Source: Microvirga vignae
GTDB lineage: Bacteria; Pseudomonadota; Alphaproteobacteria; Rhizobiales; Beijerinckiaceae
Direction: 5' to 3'
NCBI RefSeq assembly: GCF_001017175.1
Contig: NZ_LCYG01000064.1
Location: 1-64,000, forward strand
DNA length: 64,000 nucleotides
Shown here one piece after another: positions 8,917 through 17,008 of the stretch (position 1 is the first letter of the stretch; every line of letters begins with the position of its first letter). Made by a program: the position numbers and the translations under genes. The notes under the pieces were generated by a model. It saw nothing but the letters and a program-made list of their open reading frames with translations, did no database searches and was not told where the DNA came from.

Positions 8917-9750
8917 ATGTCCGCCTCTGCCGCGCTCAAGAGCGCCGAGCCCGCCCTTGAGCCCCATCCTGTCGAGATCATCGAGGGTGCTCTCGAATCC
9001 GGCCTCCTCCTTCTCTGCGACCACGCCTCCAATGCCGTCCCGCCGGATTTGGGCGACCTAGGCCTGCCGGAGAGCGAATTCCGGCGTCACATCGCCTATG
9101 ATATCGGCGCCGCCGCGGTCACGCGTTCGCTCGCCCGCCGTCTGAACGCTCCGGCGATCCTCACGCAATTCTCCCGCCTGGTCATCGACCCCAACCGGGG
9201 CCGGGACGATCCGACGCTCGTGATGCGCCTCTCCGACGGTGCTGTGGTGCCGGGCAATGCCAAGGTGGACGAGGCGGAGATCCAGAGGCGCATCGGGCGC
9301 TTCTACGATCCCTACGATGCTGCTATTTCCACAGCAATCCACAGGGCCATGGCGGCAGGCCATCCGCCCGCCATCGTGACGGTGCACAGCTACACGGCGG
9401 TCTGGCGCGGCTGGCCGCGCCCCTGGCATGTGGGAATCCTTTGGGATGCGGACGAACGCTATGCGAAGCCCCTTCTGGAGGGCCTGATGGCCGAGAGCGG
9501 ACTCGTTGTCGGTGACAACGAACCTTATGATGGGGCGCTTGCCGGTGACACCGTCGACCGGCACGCCACGATCCGCGGCCTCGCCAATGCATTGATCGAG
9601 ATCCGGCAGGATCTGATCGCCTCGGACGAGGGGGCGGAGGAATGGGCCGAGCGCTTCGCTCGCCTTCTGAAGCCTTTGTCCGAAAAGGCCGATCTGCGTA
9701 AGCCTACGATTTTCGGCACGCGCACCCGCGAGCGCCTGCGCCAGCTTTGA
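8917..9750 (+). CDS. Predicted N-formylglutamate amidohydrolase (COG3931-type)
   Basis: The 277-residue protein carries the FGase-fold metal sites: LLLCDHASN near residue 32, RLVIDPNRG near 86 and VTVHSYTAVW near 151. It is distant from the protein at 2285-3175 and belongs to the alphaproteobacterial group whose substrate has not been established, to my knowledge. A DUF1244 gene follows 13 bp downstream, suggesting an operon. Confidence 0.82.
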   Translation: MSASAALKSAEPALEPHPVEIIEGALESGLLLLCDHASNAVPPDLGDLGLPESEFRRHIAYDIGAAAVTRSLARRLNAPAILTQFSRLVIDPNRGRDDPTLVMRLSDGAVVPGNAKVDEAEIQRRIGRFYDPYDAAISTAIHRAMAAGHPPAIVTVHSYTAVWRGWPRPWHVGILWDADERYAKPLLEGLMAESGLVVGDNEPYDGALAGDTVDRHATIRGLANALIEIRQDLIASDEGAEEWAERFARLLKPLSEKADLRKPTIFGTRTRERLRQL

Positions 9751-9763
9751 ACGGAGGGCTCCC

Positions 9764-10069
9764 ATGAAGGATCTCGATGCCACGACCTGTACGGAACTCG
9801 AGGCGGCCGCCTTCCGCAGGCTTCTGGAGCACCTGCGCGAGCGCACGGATGTCCAGAACATCGACCTCATGAATCTCGCAGGCTTTTGCCGCAACTGCCT
9901 TTCGAACTGGCTGAAAGATGCGGCCGACGCCAAGGGCGTGGCGCTCTCCAAGGAGGAGATTCGCGCCTACGTCTACGGCATGCCTTACGAGGAGTGGAAG
10001 GAGCGCTATCAGAAGGAAGCCTCTCCCTCACAATTGAAGAATTTTGAGGAATCGAAGCCGGAGCATTAA
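9764..10069 (+). CDS. DUF1244 family protein
   Basis: This is a small, 101-residue soluble protein. The family hallmark FCRNCLSNWL near residue 44 and the MPYEEWKERYQ segment near residue 75 are present. The two cysteines in CRNC may bind a metal or act in redox chemistry, but no function is established. An AACGGAGGG ribosome site precedes the ATG. It is probably co-transcribed with the upstream hydrolase. Confidence 0.85.
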   Translation: MKDLDATTCTELEAAAFRRLLEHLRERTDVQNIDLMNLAGFCRNCLSNWLKDAADAKGVALSKEEIRAYVYGMPYEEWKERYQKEASPSQLKNFEESKPEH

Positions 10070-10132
10070 AAGGGCTTCAACTAAATCCAGAGTATCACTG
10101 GCGCCAATGCCACAATCTAAAGGGGCTTCATC

Positions 10133-10270
10133 ATGGATGACGCAGCTTTCAACACCGAATCCGTCGCGGCCGACCAGCTGAAGGCCTTCATTGAGCGCAT
10201 CGAGCGCCTCGAAGAGGAAAAGGCCGGTATCGCCAATGAGATTGTCACGTACACCTATCTCTCCCGATAG
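10133..10270 (+). pseudogene. gapR: Truncated host gapR (DUF2312), interrupted by the island
   Basis: Only 45 codons remain. Residues 1-36 match the N-terminal coiled coil of GapR (VAADQLKAFIERIERLEEEK). The sequence then turns into nine unrelated residues and a stop at about position 10240. Full GapR proteins have about 90 residues. Codon choice and GC match the core genes upstream, so this is the resident copy. The break marks the left junction of the island. The missing 3' half should lie at the island's right end, and I could not find it in the window. Confidence 0.85.
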
Positions 10271-10451
10271 GATTTGCGACGACAAACCAAGGGTTTAGGG
10301 ACGTCAGCACTAGCAGGATAATCCTGATATTGATTGGCCCATCACCATGCACGTCCGCTAAACCACTTTGCACTGGCAAAATCGGTTCGAGTGGCGAGGC
10401 TGTCGCAGCAAAGGCTACCTGCGCGACACCGAAGGATTAGGAGATAAATTT

Positions 10452-10724
10452 ATGAACCAGCATACGATGCCCACAGCTGAATTCGATACGAGCAGCGTTG
10501 CTGCAGATGAACTGAAGCAATTCATCGAGCGTATAGAACGGCTTGAGGAAGAAAAGGCCGGAATCCAAGGAGACATCAAGGAAGTTTTTGCTGAACTCAA
10601 GGGTCGTGGATTCGACGCAAAGGCAGTAAGGTCTATTTTGCGGATCAGAAAACAAGACCATTCTGAGCGACAAGAGCAGGAGGCTATACTCGAGCTCTAC
10701 ATGCAGGCACTTGGAATGGTTTAA
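10452..10724 (+). CDS. gapR: Second, complete GapR-type DUF2312 protein carried by the island
   Basis: This 90-residue protein has the full GapR fold: an N-terminal dimerising coiled coil (ELKQFIERIERLEEEKAG) and the DNA-clamp half containing LRIRKQDHSERQEQEAI. GapR in Caulobacter clamps overtwisted DNA and supports replication and transcription. The ATG follows AGGAGATAAATTT, a good ribosome site. Codon usage is more AT-rich than in the truncated copy at 10133, so the whole gene looks foreign rather than a host/element hybrid. It probably supplies the function lost by insertion. Confidence 0.88.
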   Translation: MNQHTMPTAEFDTSSVAADELKQFIERIERLEEEKAGIQGDIKEVFAELKGRGFDAKAVRSILRIRKQDHSERQEQEAILELYMQALGMV

Positions 10725-11801
10725 CTAGCCAAGACCTGAAATGTGATGCCGAACTTCTTGCGTAACAGGCGATCCCCTTAAATTCTAGTTTCCACTGTTG
10801 CGGTCCAATGGCCGGAGAACACGCTCCGGCCATTAATGCATGTAAGAGAGCCGCCCAACCACTAACTCTGCCCTATGGTGTACTTGAAGATCGTAATCCC
10901 AACCGGGTTGGAAAATCCAGCAAGGAAAGCCCATCGGGCGTGCAAGCTGGGCCACGGTTGTATGCACGCCCGATCGACGGGTCCAGTTTGATTGATTGCT
11001 GCCATAGTACACATACTTCTTGCATCATAGGCGGAAAACCCAGCCCTGTATTTTAATTCTTACTGAAGTGATGCAGAGCGTTCGTTGAGCCTGGTGAGCT
11101 TATGGAGCTTCCCAGAGACACCTGTTACGGTCGTAACAGGGTGGAAGCACTGGTCATTACCACCTCGTGCTGCCCCTCGCGCGAGGATGAAGACTATGCA
11201 TCGGACTATGCAAAACTGTACTCCCGCAGGAGTCGGCGCCACTCCGGTCCCTTAGGGTCACCCATGCGCCGGCGGCCGCGGCTAGTGGTGAATTGAAGAT
11301 GCCCCGGGTCATACGGTCTGAAATTCTTAACCAACCGAGGGCCAACTTCAAACTCATCGGGAACAGTCGTGGCCCCAAAAGGAGCTAAACCCTCTCGTTG
11401 GTCTGCTGCCCACCCAGAAGCAAGTATGCATACTCAAGATGCCAAGCAAAATCCGCCTTCGCCGCGGACGCTCGGGCTATGCCTCTGAACAGTTTTTCGA
11501 TGTCAAAGCTGTTGTAATCTCCGACCACCAGCGTAGTGGGTCCGGTTCGTTCAGTCCGTCCAAACCCCACATACAGCAAGGCGCGTCGGGGACCCGAGCG
11601 ACAGATTCGATCGCGAGGAAATTATGATCCGGCTCACCGACGCCGGATGTCTCAGCCGTGCGGCTTTCAACGAGAATTGCGGTTCGGATACTTCATGCAT
11701 TCCTTGGGCCTTTGACAGCCGAACCATAAACGCTGATGGAAAACTGCGGATATCCAGATGACAGAAGTCGTGATCAGACAAATATAGAGGGATAAACGTA
11801 T

Positions 11802-11873
11802 AATCCTTACAAGGATTTATCGCTCGGTTGGATAGTTTTAAGGATTGTAATTCCCAATGTATTTCCAATCCTT
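11802..11873. repeat. Four heptamers AAGGATT/AATCCTT in inverted pairs
   Basis: Copies are AATCCTT at 11802-11808, AAGGATT at 11811-11817, AAGGATT at 11840-11846 and AATCCTT at 11867-11873. They lie about 100 bp before the first recombinase gene, a typical place for recombinase or regulator binding. This is seen in the sequence only; the role is a guess. Confidence 0.5.
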
Positions 11874-11908
11874 CATCTTAAGAGACTTGGTTTTATATTG
11901 CGTTTTTA

Positions 11909-11937
11909 TTGACAAAGTGCCGCAATGAGACTAGCGT
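11909..11937 (+). promoter_or_regulatory. Possible sigma-70 promoter of the recombinase operon
   Basis: A perfect TTGACA lies at 11909-11914, followed after 17 bp by TAGCGT, a weak -10 element. It is 34 bp before the first recombinase ATG. Confidence 0.35.
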
Positions 11938-11971
11938 TAAGCCTAAGATGGGTGATATAGGTAGCTAATCA

Positions 11972-14011
11972 ATGCGACGGCGGGCACGTATCGACATTAG
12001 TACCATCGAACGGGCCATCCCCTTTGCGCGCCCAGTTGATAGCGATGAATTGGAGCTCGTCTCACCAGCACATAGCAATCCGCGAACCAAGGTTACCTGG
12101 GTCCTCAAGTCTCTAGCACCGCTTGGGCCTCTAGCCCGAACAATTATGGTTGAGTTTGAGGTGTGGACGCAGGGCCGAAAGGCCAAGACTGGACGCGCCG
12201 GGATCGTCGCAGTTCGTAAGCTTTTTAAGTTCATCATCGCCCAAGAAGGGGCTGTGGAGTCAATCCTTGCATCAGGTAGTCCGGTTGTTTGGCACCGTCA
12301 CGTGAAGGCTTGGGCGAACGCCATCAAGAATGACGAGACGATCGCAATAGCAACCCGGAGCCAGTATATCGGAAACGCCCGTCAGTTTCTTAGGCATCTT
12401 CAATCACGCGGGCATATTCCGCGCTTCTCCTTGCCCCGTACACTCCGGAGAGTTCGTCAGGGTAGCACTCGAAAGAAGACGCTCGCTGAGACTGGGCTGG
12501 CCGTTGCCAGTGACGGCGAGAACACTCCGCCCCCGGGGGTCCAAGATCTTGGTGATGACGTTGTCGCACTATGGCGGGAACTTCGTGCCTCGCCCGATGT
12601 CACCTATGACAAGCCAAAGATGCTGGATCTACTAGATCTCCACCTTGAGGTCCTGCGAGGGGCAGCACAGGCTGAGGCACGTGCAATTTGGAAAAGCTTT
12701 CAAGATACGCAGAGAGCGTTGCAGCAGAGTCGTATTGACGCCGTCGAAGCCTTTCTCGCCAACAATGGTGGCAGGTTTAGCCGGGCCGCGGGTCACGGCG
12801 GAGGAAGTTGGTCGATCTTTGCTGAACGTGACAACTTACTCGCGTACCTGGAGAGCCGTCATGGCGGCTTGGTCCCGTCCCGCCACGAGGATCCCGCAAT
12901 CTACAGATTTATCACAAATAACTATAGTGTCGCCGAAATAAGCCAGTTGCTGCATACGACCACAGACAGCGCGATCTGCTTCTGCATCATCATACTGATC
13001 GAGTCCGTGATGAATGTATCCTCACTGCTCGAGCTAGAGAAGGACAACCTTGAAGGTAGCGATCTTCCTGGTCACAAACGCATAACGTGGTGGAAGGATC
13101 GCGCCAAAGGAATCATGCTTTGGCGCGATCTCATTGTCGGCCCACGTGATCAAATGCTCATCGGTCATGAGGGCGATATCTCTGCGCCTCAAGCTTTCCA
13201 ATGTCTTCTTGATATGCGCTCCCGACTTCTGCCACACGTTCCACCTTCCGAAGACAGTCTCCTCTTGATCGTCCGGCTCCTGGCGAATTCCCGCGAGATG
13301 CCGACCGTAGCCTCATCGATAGTGCCCCTTAAGGAGAGTACCCTTGGGCAGGCTTGGCATCGTTTTCGAAAGCGACATCCCCTCCTCGCAGACCTACCAA
13401 TTACGCTTGATCAAATCCGTAGCACTATCGCGTTAAAACGTGCCTTGGAAACCAACGGTGACATATTTGTTATCAAAGATCTCCTTGGGCATTCCTCGAT
13501 TGTAACGTCTGCAAACTACATCGAGACGGCAGTTGTAGGTCGCATCAACGAAGGAAAGGTCCGACTAGCAACGGAATTTCTTACCGTCGCCGCGACCGAA
13601 GGAAATACGGAGCTGCAGCAGAAGCTCGGCATCACTTCAGAACGGGCAGACGAGCTTCTTGGCAAGGCACGTAAGAAAGGCTTCGGCATAAAGTGTCGCG
13701 ACGATAGAAAGGGAGCTGCACCCGGCACGCAGCCAGGTGAGGAGTGTGACCGCTATGAGCATTGTGCCGTTTGCACCGAAAGACTCGTTCATGAAGGGGT
13801 CGAGGCTGCTGCTGAAATGCTTGCATTCAAACGTCACATCCTAAGCCAGAAGCCTCGTCTAGAGCGCGAAAATCCGGAGCGATGGCGGGAAGTTTGGGCC
13901 GTTTTTGTCATCTTCTTGAACGTTGCATTGATACGAATGGGAGCAAATTTCCGCGCACAAGGACGTAAACTCGCAGCGTTGATCGATTATTCCGCCGTTG
14001 TATTGGACTGA
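11972..14011 (+). CDS. Tyrosine-recombinase-like protein with incomplete catalytic set
   Basis: In this 679-residue protein the C-terminal catalytic-like domain keeps Arg483 (in LDQIRST), His507 (LLGHSS) and the tyrosine Tyr516 (SANYIE). Two residues are missing. The first catalytic Arg, expected in the helix around ESVMNVSSLLELE, is absent, and the His of the HxxR box is replaced by Leu. A four-cysteine cluster at residues 575, 592, 598 and 601 may bind zinc. The protein is therefore probably an accessory or regulatory partner rather than an active strand-cleaving enzyme. It is the first gene of the module, 5 bp before the next. Confidence 0.75.
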   Translation: MRRRARIDISTIERAIPFARPVDSDELELVSPAHSNPRTKVTWVLKSLAPLGPLARTIMVEFEVWTQGRKAKTGRAGIVAVRKLFKFIIAQEGAVESILASGSPVVWHRHVKAWANAIKNDETIAIATRSQYIGNARQFLRHLQSRGHIPRFSLPRTLRRVRQGSTRKKTLAETGLAVASDGENTPPPGVQDLGDDVVALWRELRASPDVTYDKPKMLDLLDLHLEVLRGAAQAEARAIWKSFQDTQRALQQSRIDAVEAFLANNGGRFSRAAGHGGGSWSIFAERDNLLAYLESRHGGLVPSRHEDPAIYRFITNNYSVAEISQLLHTTTDSAICFCIIILIESVMNVSSLLELEKDNLEGSDLPGHKRITWWKDRAKGIMLWRDLIVGPRDQMLIGHEGDISAPQAFQCLLDMRSRLLPHVPPSEDSLLLIVRLLANSREMPTVASSIVPLKESTLGQAWHRFRKRHPLLADLPITLDQIRSTIALKRALETNGDIFVIKDLLGHSSIVTSANYIETAVVGRINEGKVRLATEFLTVAATEGNTELQQKLGITSERADELLGKARKKGFGIKCRDDRKGAAPGTQPGEECDRYEHCAVCTERLVHEGVEAAAEMLAFKRHILSQKPRLERENPERWREVWAVFVIFLNVALIRMGANFRAQGRKLAALIDYSAVVLD

Positions 14012-14016
14012 CTCCG

Positions 14017-16353
14017 ATGGCGTATTTCCCTGAACTGAACCCGGACCTGCCTCGTTCTTCGAGCCAACAAGATGTTAACTTTACGCCTCGTCAACGTGAG
14101 AGCTTCTGGGACGATCGGAGCTTCTCATGGCTCGAAAGTTCGTGGGACGATCCGTACTGGGACATCAACGTAGGAAGAAGGAGACCTGAGCGAATACGTT
14201 GGGATCGTAAGCTCCCTGGTGGCAGTCGCCTCACTGAGCCACACTGCTCCGTCCTCCTAGAGAACCTCAGGCTCTTTTGCGCCATCCTCATGGAGGATCC
14301 TTTCGAGATGATGAGGCTTGAGGGCCGTTCAACAGGCGTTGGACGTGTTCGAAAACTTCTTACAATAACAGACTGGATGTTGGCTCAGAAGATTTTACGG
14401 TTCTCAGATATTACCCCGGTTGACTGGGATGATTTTAAGGTAAGAGTGAAATGGGGAGCAAAGGCTCTTACCGGAAGTCGAGAAGTTACAGATGCTGAGG
14501 GCATCACGGCTGAAGCGATTCTTGAGTATTTTCGACTATTCCAGCATCTTTATGATTTCCATCAAGCTGAATTCACCGACGGTGGGCGGCTTTTGCCTGA
14601 CGGCCTGCTGTTCAAGCCATTTAGTGCTAAAGAAGATGCGATCTCGCTTGCTCGTGCCCTAGGCGAGGAGACTGGCAAGACTAAGACGATACCAACCCAC
14701 GTCGCTCTCTATGCTCTCAATGCAGCCATTGAATGGGTTGTAGAGCACGGGCCTGAAATTCTCAGTCTACGCGAACAAGCTGCTCACGAATGGCTACTCG
14801 TTGAAAGGGAGCATACTGACAGGGTGCCGAGGCCGAGCTCCTCCGAAGTTAATCGCCGCCTCGCAAACGCAATAGGTGATATGCTCGAGAGTCCAGAAAA
14901 GATACCACTCTACGGCTCGACCATTAGTCGGACCTCTTTGGCGGCTCAGATCGGTATCTCGCCTCCGCCCTTATACTCCAACTCCGTCTGCGTCGAGATG
15001 ATCGACATGCTCCAGGATATCATGGATAATCCTGAAGGCTCAGTTTCGCCAGGTAAGCGCGACCGACTTCTGGTTCTCATTAAGCATTGGTCGTCCGTTC
15101 CGGCTCAATCTTCGGCAGGGAAAATTTACCCTGCAAGGATAGCCAGAGATGTTGCAGAACGTATCAGGCTGCCATTCACGGGGAGCAAGCGTACCAAGGG
15201 GGAACCTTGGCCTGTAAAGGTGCTCGGTTCTAGCATTCATGAGAGACGCAGCCTTGAGGCAGTCACCAACCATCTCTGGACCGCTTCTTTTCTCGTTATT
15301 GCAGCATTTATGGCAGATCGCCTCGAAGAGGTGCTGGAGACTGAAGTCGACTGTCTAATTCTAGATCGGCCAGAGGGGCCCTATTTCGTAAATAAAGCTT
15401 GGAAGGATACGCATACCGAGAGCGGCATTGAATCTGCACGACCGTGTCCGGAGGTTGTTGTCAAGGCAGCGGAGATCCTTCGGAAGCTCGGCGCACAAGC
15501 TCGGGAGGAGACAGGTTCGGCTAAACTATTCATGTGTGATCACAGGCACGGTTGCTCTGTTGCTGACGAAACTACTGCTCGAAAGCGTCTGGACGCATTC
15601 TGCCAATGGATTGGTATTCCTGCTGATGAAACGGGTGAACTATGGTCGATTGCTCCCCATCAGCTCAGGAGATTCTTTGTTCAGGCGTTCACGTGGCAAT
15701 ATGAGCTCGGTGTGGACCTCTTGGCTCTCAAGCAGCATCTTCGGCAGGCTGACCTCGAGACCACAATTCGATATGCAACTTCGGCACTACTTGGTGAGAT
15801 GCTAAACGAAGAGGAGAAAGCGCTCACAGTCTTCATTATGGAGAAGGCAGCTTTTGACGGATTAGAGCTCAGCGGCGGCTACGGCGAACATTTGCTTCGG
15901 GCCTTTTCGCGTCTCCGAGTCAGGGTCGGGCCGCCCGAGAAGCTAGCTGAAGCCATCAGGAAGCATCAAGAGAAACACAATATTCTTCTTAAACCAAATC
16001 CTTGGGGCTACTGCGTGTGGTCCCTTTCGCGGGCAAGATTTGCTGAATGTGCCAGACGGGAAGGAATTACGGCACCTGCTGGTCCTGTGGCGGCCCACCG
16101 ATCGTCGAGAACCTGTGGCAAATGCCTGAACCTCCTTACACATAGTGGATTCGCGCCTTTTTGGCGTACTGCCCAGGCACGCTTTGAGGCAATGCTAGCA
16201 GTTCCAGGTATTCCGCCAGTGTGCTCGAGAGCCGCACAGGAAGGTATCACAATCTCCCGTCGCTTCGCGCACGCTGGCTCAAGGCAGAAGGAAGGCACCC
16301 CTCATGAACTCGAAACAGAGAGCGAAACGGCAAAAGAGCCGCATCAAGATTGA
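14017..16353 (+). CDS. Tyrosine recombinase, large, with cysteine-rich tail
   Basis: The 778-residue protein has a complete R-H-R-H-Y set by eye: Arg435 (ADRLEEVLE), His548 and Arg551 (PHQLRRFF), His574 (LKQHLRQ) and Tyr586 (IRYA). The N-terminal half is long and presumably binds element ends. The C-terminus contains CGKC and further cysteines, suggesting a zinc-binding tail as in the preceding protein. It is far larger than phage integrases (about 350-400 residues) and closer to Tn554 TnpB in size. The 3' end overlaps the next gene by 50 bp in another frame. Confidence 0.8.
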   Translation: MAYFPELNPDLPRSSSQQDVNFTPRQRESFWDDRSFSWLESSWDDPYWDINVGRRRPERIRWDRKLPGGSRLTEPHCSVLLENLRLFCAILMEDPFEMMRLEGRSTGVGRVRKLLTITDWMLAQKILRFSDITPVDWDDFKVRVKWGAKALTGSREVTDAEGITAEAILEYFRLFQHLYDFHQAEFTDGGRLLPDGLLFKPFSAKEDAISLARALGEETGKTKTIPTHVALYALNAAIEWVVEHGPEILSLREQAAHEWLLVEREHTDRVPRPSSSEVNRRLANAIGDMLESPEKIPLYGSTISRTSLAAQIGISPPPLYSNSVCVEMIDMLQDIMDNPEGSVSPGKRDRLLVLIKHWSSVPAQSSAGKIYPARIARDVAERIRLPFTGSKRTKGEPWPVKVLGSSIHERRSLEAVTNHLWTASFLVIAAFMADRLEEVLETEVDCLILDRPEGPYFVNKAWKDTHTESGIESARPCPEVVVKAAEILRKLGAQAREETGSAKLFMCDHRHGCSVADETTARKRLDAFCQWIGIPADETGELWSIAPHQLRRFFVQAFTWQYELGVDLLALKQHLRQADLETTIRYATSALLGEMLNEEEKALTVFIMEKAAFDGLELSGGYGEHLLRAFSRLRVRVGPPEKLAEAIRKHQEKHNILLKPNPWGYCVWSLSRARFAECARREGITAPAGPVAAHRSSRTCGKCLNLLTHSGFAPFWRTAQARFEAMLAVPGIPPVCSRAAQEGITISRRFAHAGSRQKEGTPHELETESETAKEPHQD

Positions 16354-16945
16354 TGGGAAATCCAAGGTACCGAAAGTTGCCGCTATTGCATCGGCAAGGG
16401 CTACCGATAGGATACGCGATGGTATCAATGCCCTCCGGGCTATCAAGACGTCCCGAGAGGCCACAGCGGCAGTGGCGAATGGGTACCCGTGCTCCGTTGA
16501 TGCATTTCGAAAGTGGAAGGGTATTGGGTCGGATACTCTCTACAAGACTAACCGCCGTTACCTTGAAAGTATCCAAATCGAGACAGCTCGCATTCGCAAC
16601 CTGCACGATCAAGCCCTGCAGAGTGTAAACAAAACTGATAGACCCGCCTCGAAGGAGTATCAGATTGCGGAACTAAAGAGCCGGATAAAATATCTCGAAG
16701 ACATCAACTCACTCATCGCTGGTGAAGTCTTGAGTGCGGGAAAGTCCTGGGAGAATGAGCGACGACATCGACTCTACATCGAAGCGCACTATAAAGAGGT
16801 GACCGGTCAAGAGCCGCCCGGACCTACTGTCATTGAGACACAACCGTCAGATCAAGACGCACGACCAATTGAAGTCAAAATTGCTGATATCGAAGCCCAC
16901 CGACTTAAGAGGCAAAACGCTGAGCTACAAGATCGAAGTGTATGA
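16304..16945 (+). CDS. Small helical coiled-coil protein of the recombinase module (TnpC-like)
   Basis: The 213-residue protein starts with a strongly basic N-terminus (MNSKQRAKRQKSRIKIDGK). A small helical DNA-binding-like part follows (GYPCSVDAFRKWKGIGSDTL), and then a long coiled coil (about residues 115-160). Its position and make-up recall the small third protein TnpC of Tn554-type elements, which helps orient or stimulate transposition; this is by analogy. Its start lies inside the end of the preceding recombinase gene, indicating translational coupling. Confidence 0.65.
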   Translation: MNSKQRAKRQKSRIKIDGKSKVPKVAAIASARATDRIRDGINALRAIKTSREATAAVANGYPCSVDAFRKWKGIGSDTLYKTNRRYLESIQIETARIRNLHDQALQSVNKTDRPASKEYQIAELKSRIKYLEDINSLIAGEVLSAGKSWENERRHRLYIEAHYKEVTGQEPPGPTVIETQPSDQDARPIEVKIADIEAHRLKRQNAELQDRSV

Positions 16946-17008
16946 AGCTAAGGAATACAAGCGAAGCGAGCCGCCTCTGTTAGTTCAGCTGTAGGAGCTA
17001 AGAAGCCC

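Larger units (their letters stand above)
10725..11971. other. Gene-poor, AT-richer stretch inside the left end of the island
   Basis: I see no convincing gene in these 1.25 kb. Several short frames lack both family features and ribosome sites. One minus-strand frame at 11385-11579 (64 codons, TTG start) has protein-like composition and may be a remnant. The last 170 bp hold four AAGGATT/AATCCTT heptamers and a possible promoter in front of the recombinase operon. Confidence 0.5.

Noticed and set aside
11385..11579. 64-codon minus-strand gene
   Set aside because: Composition looks protein-like, but it has a TTG start, no ribosome site and no family; kept only as a remark in the intergenic entry.
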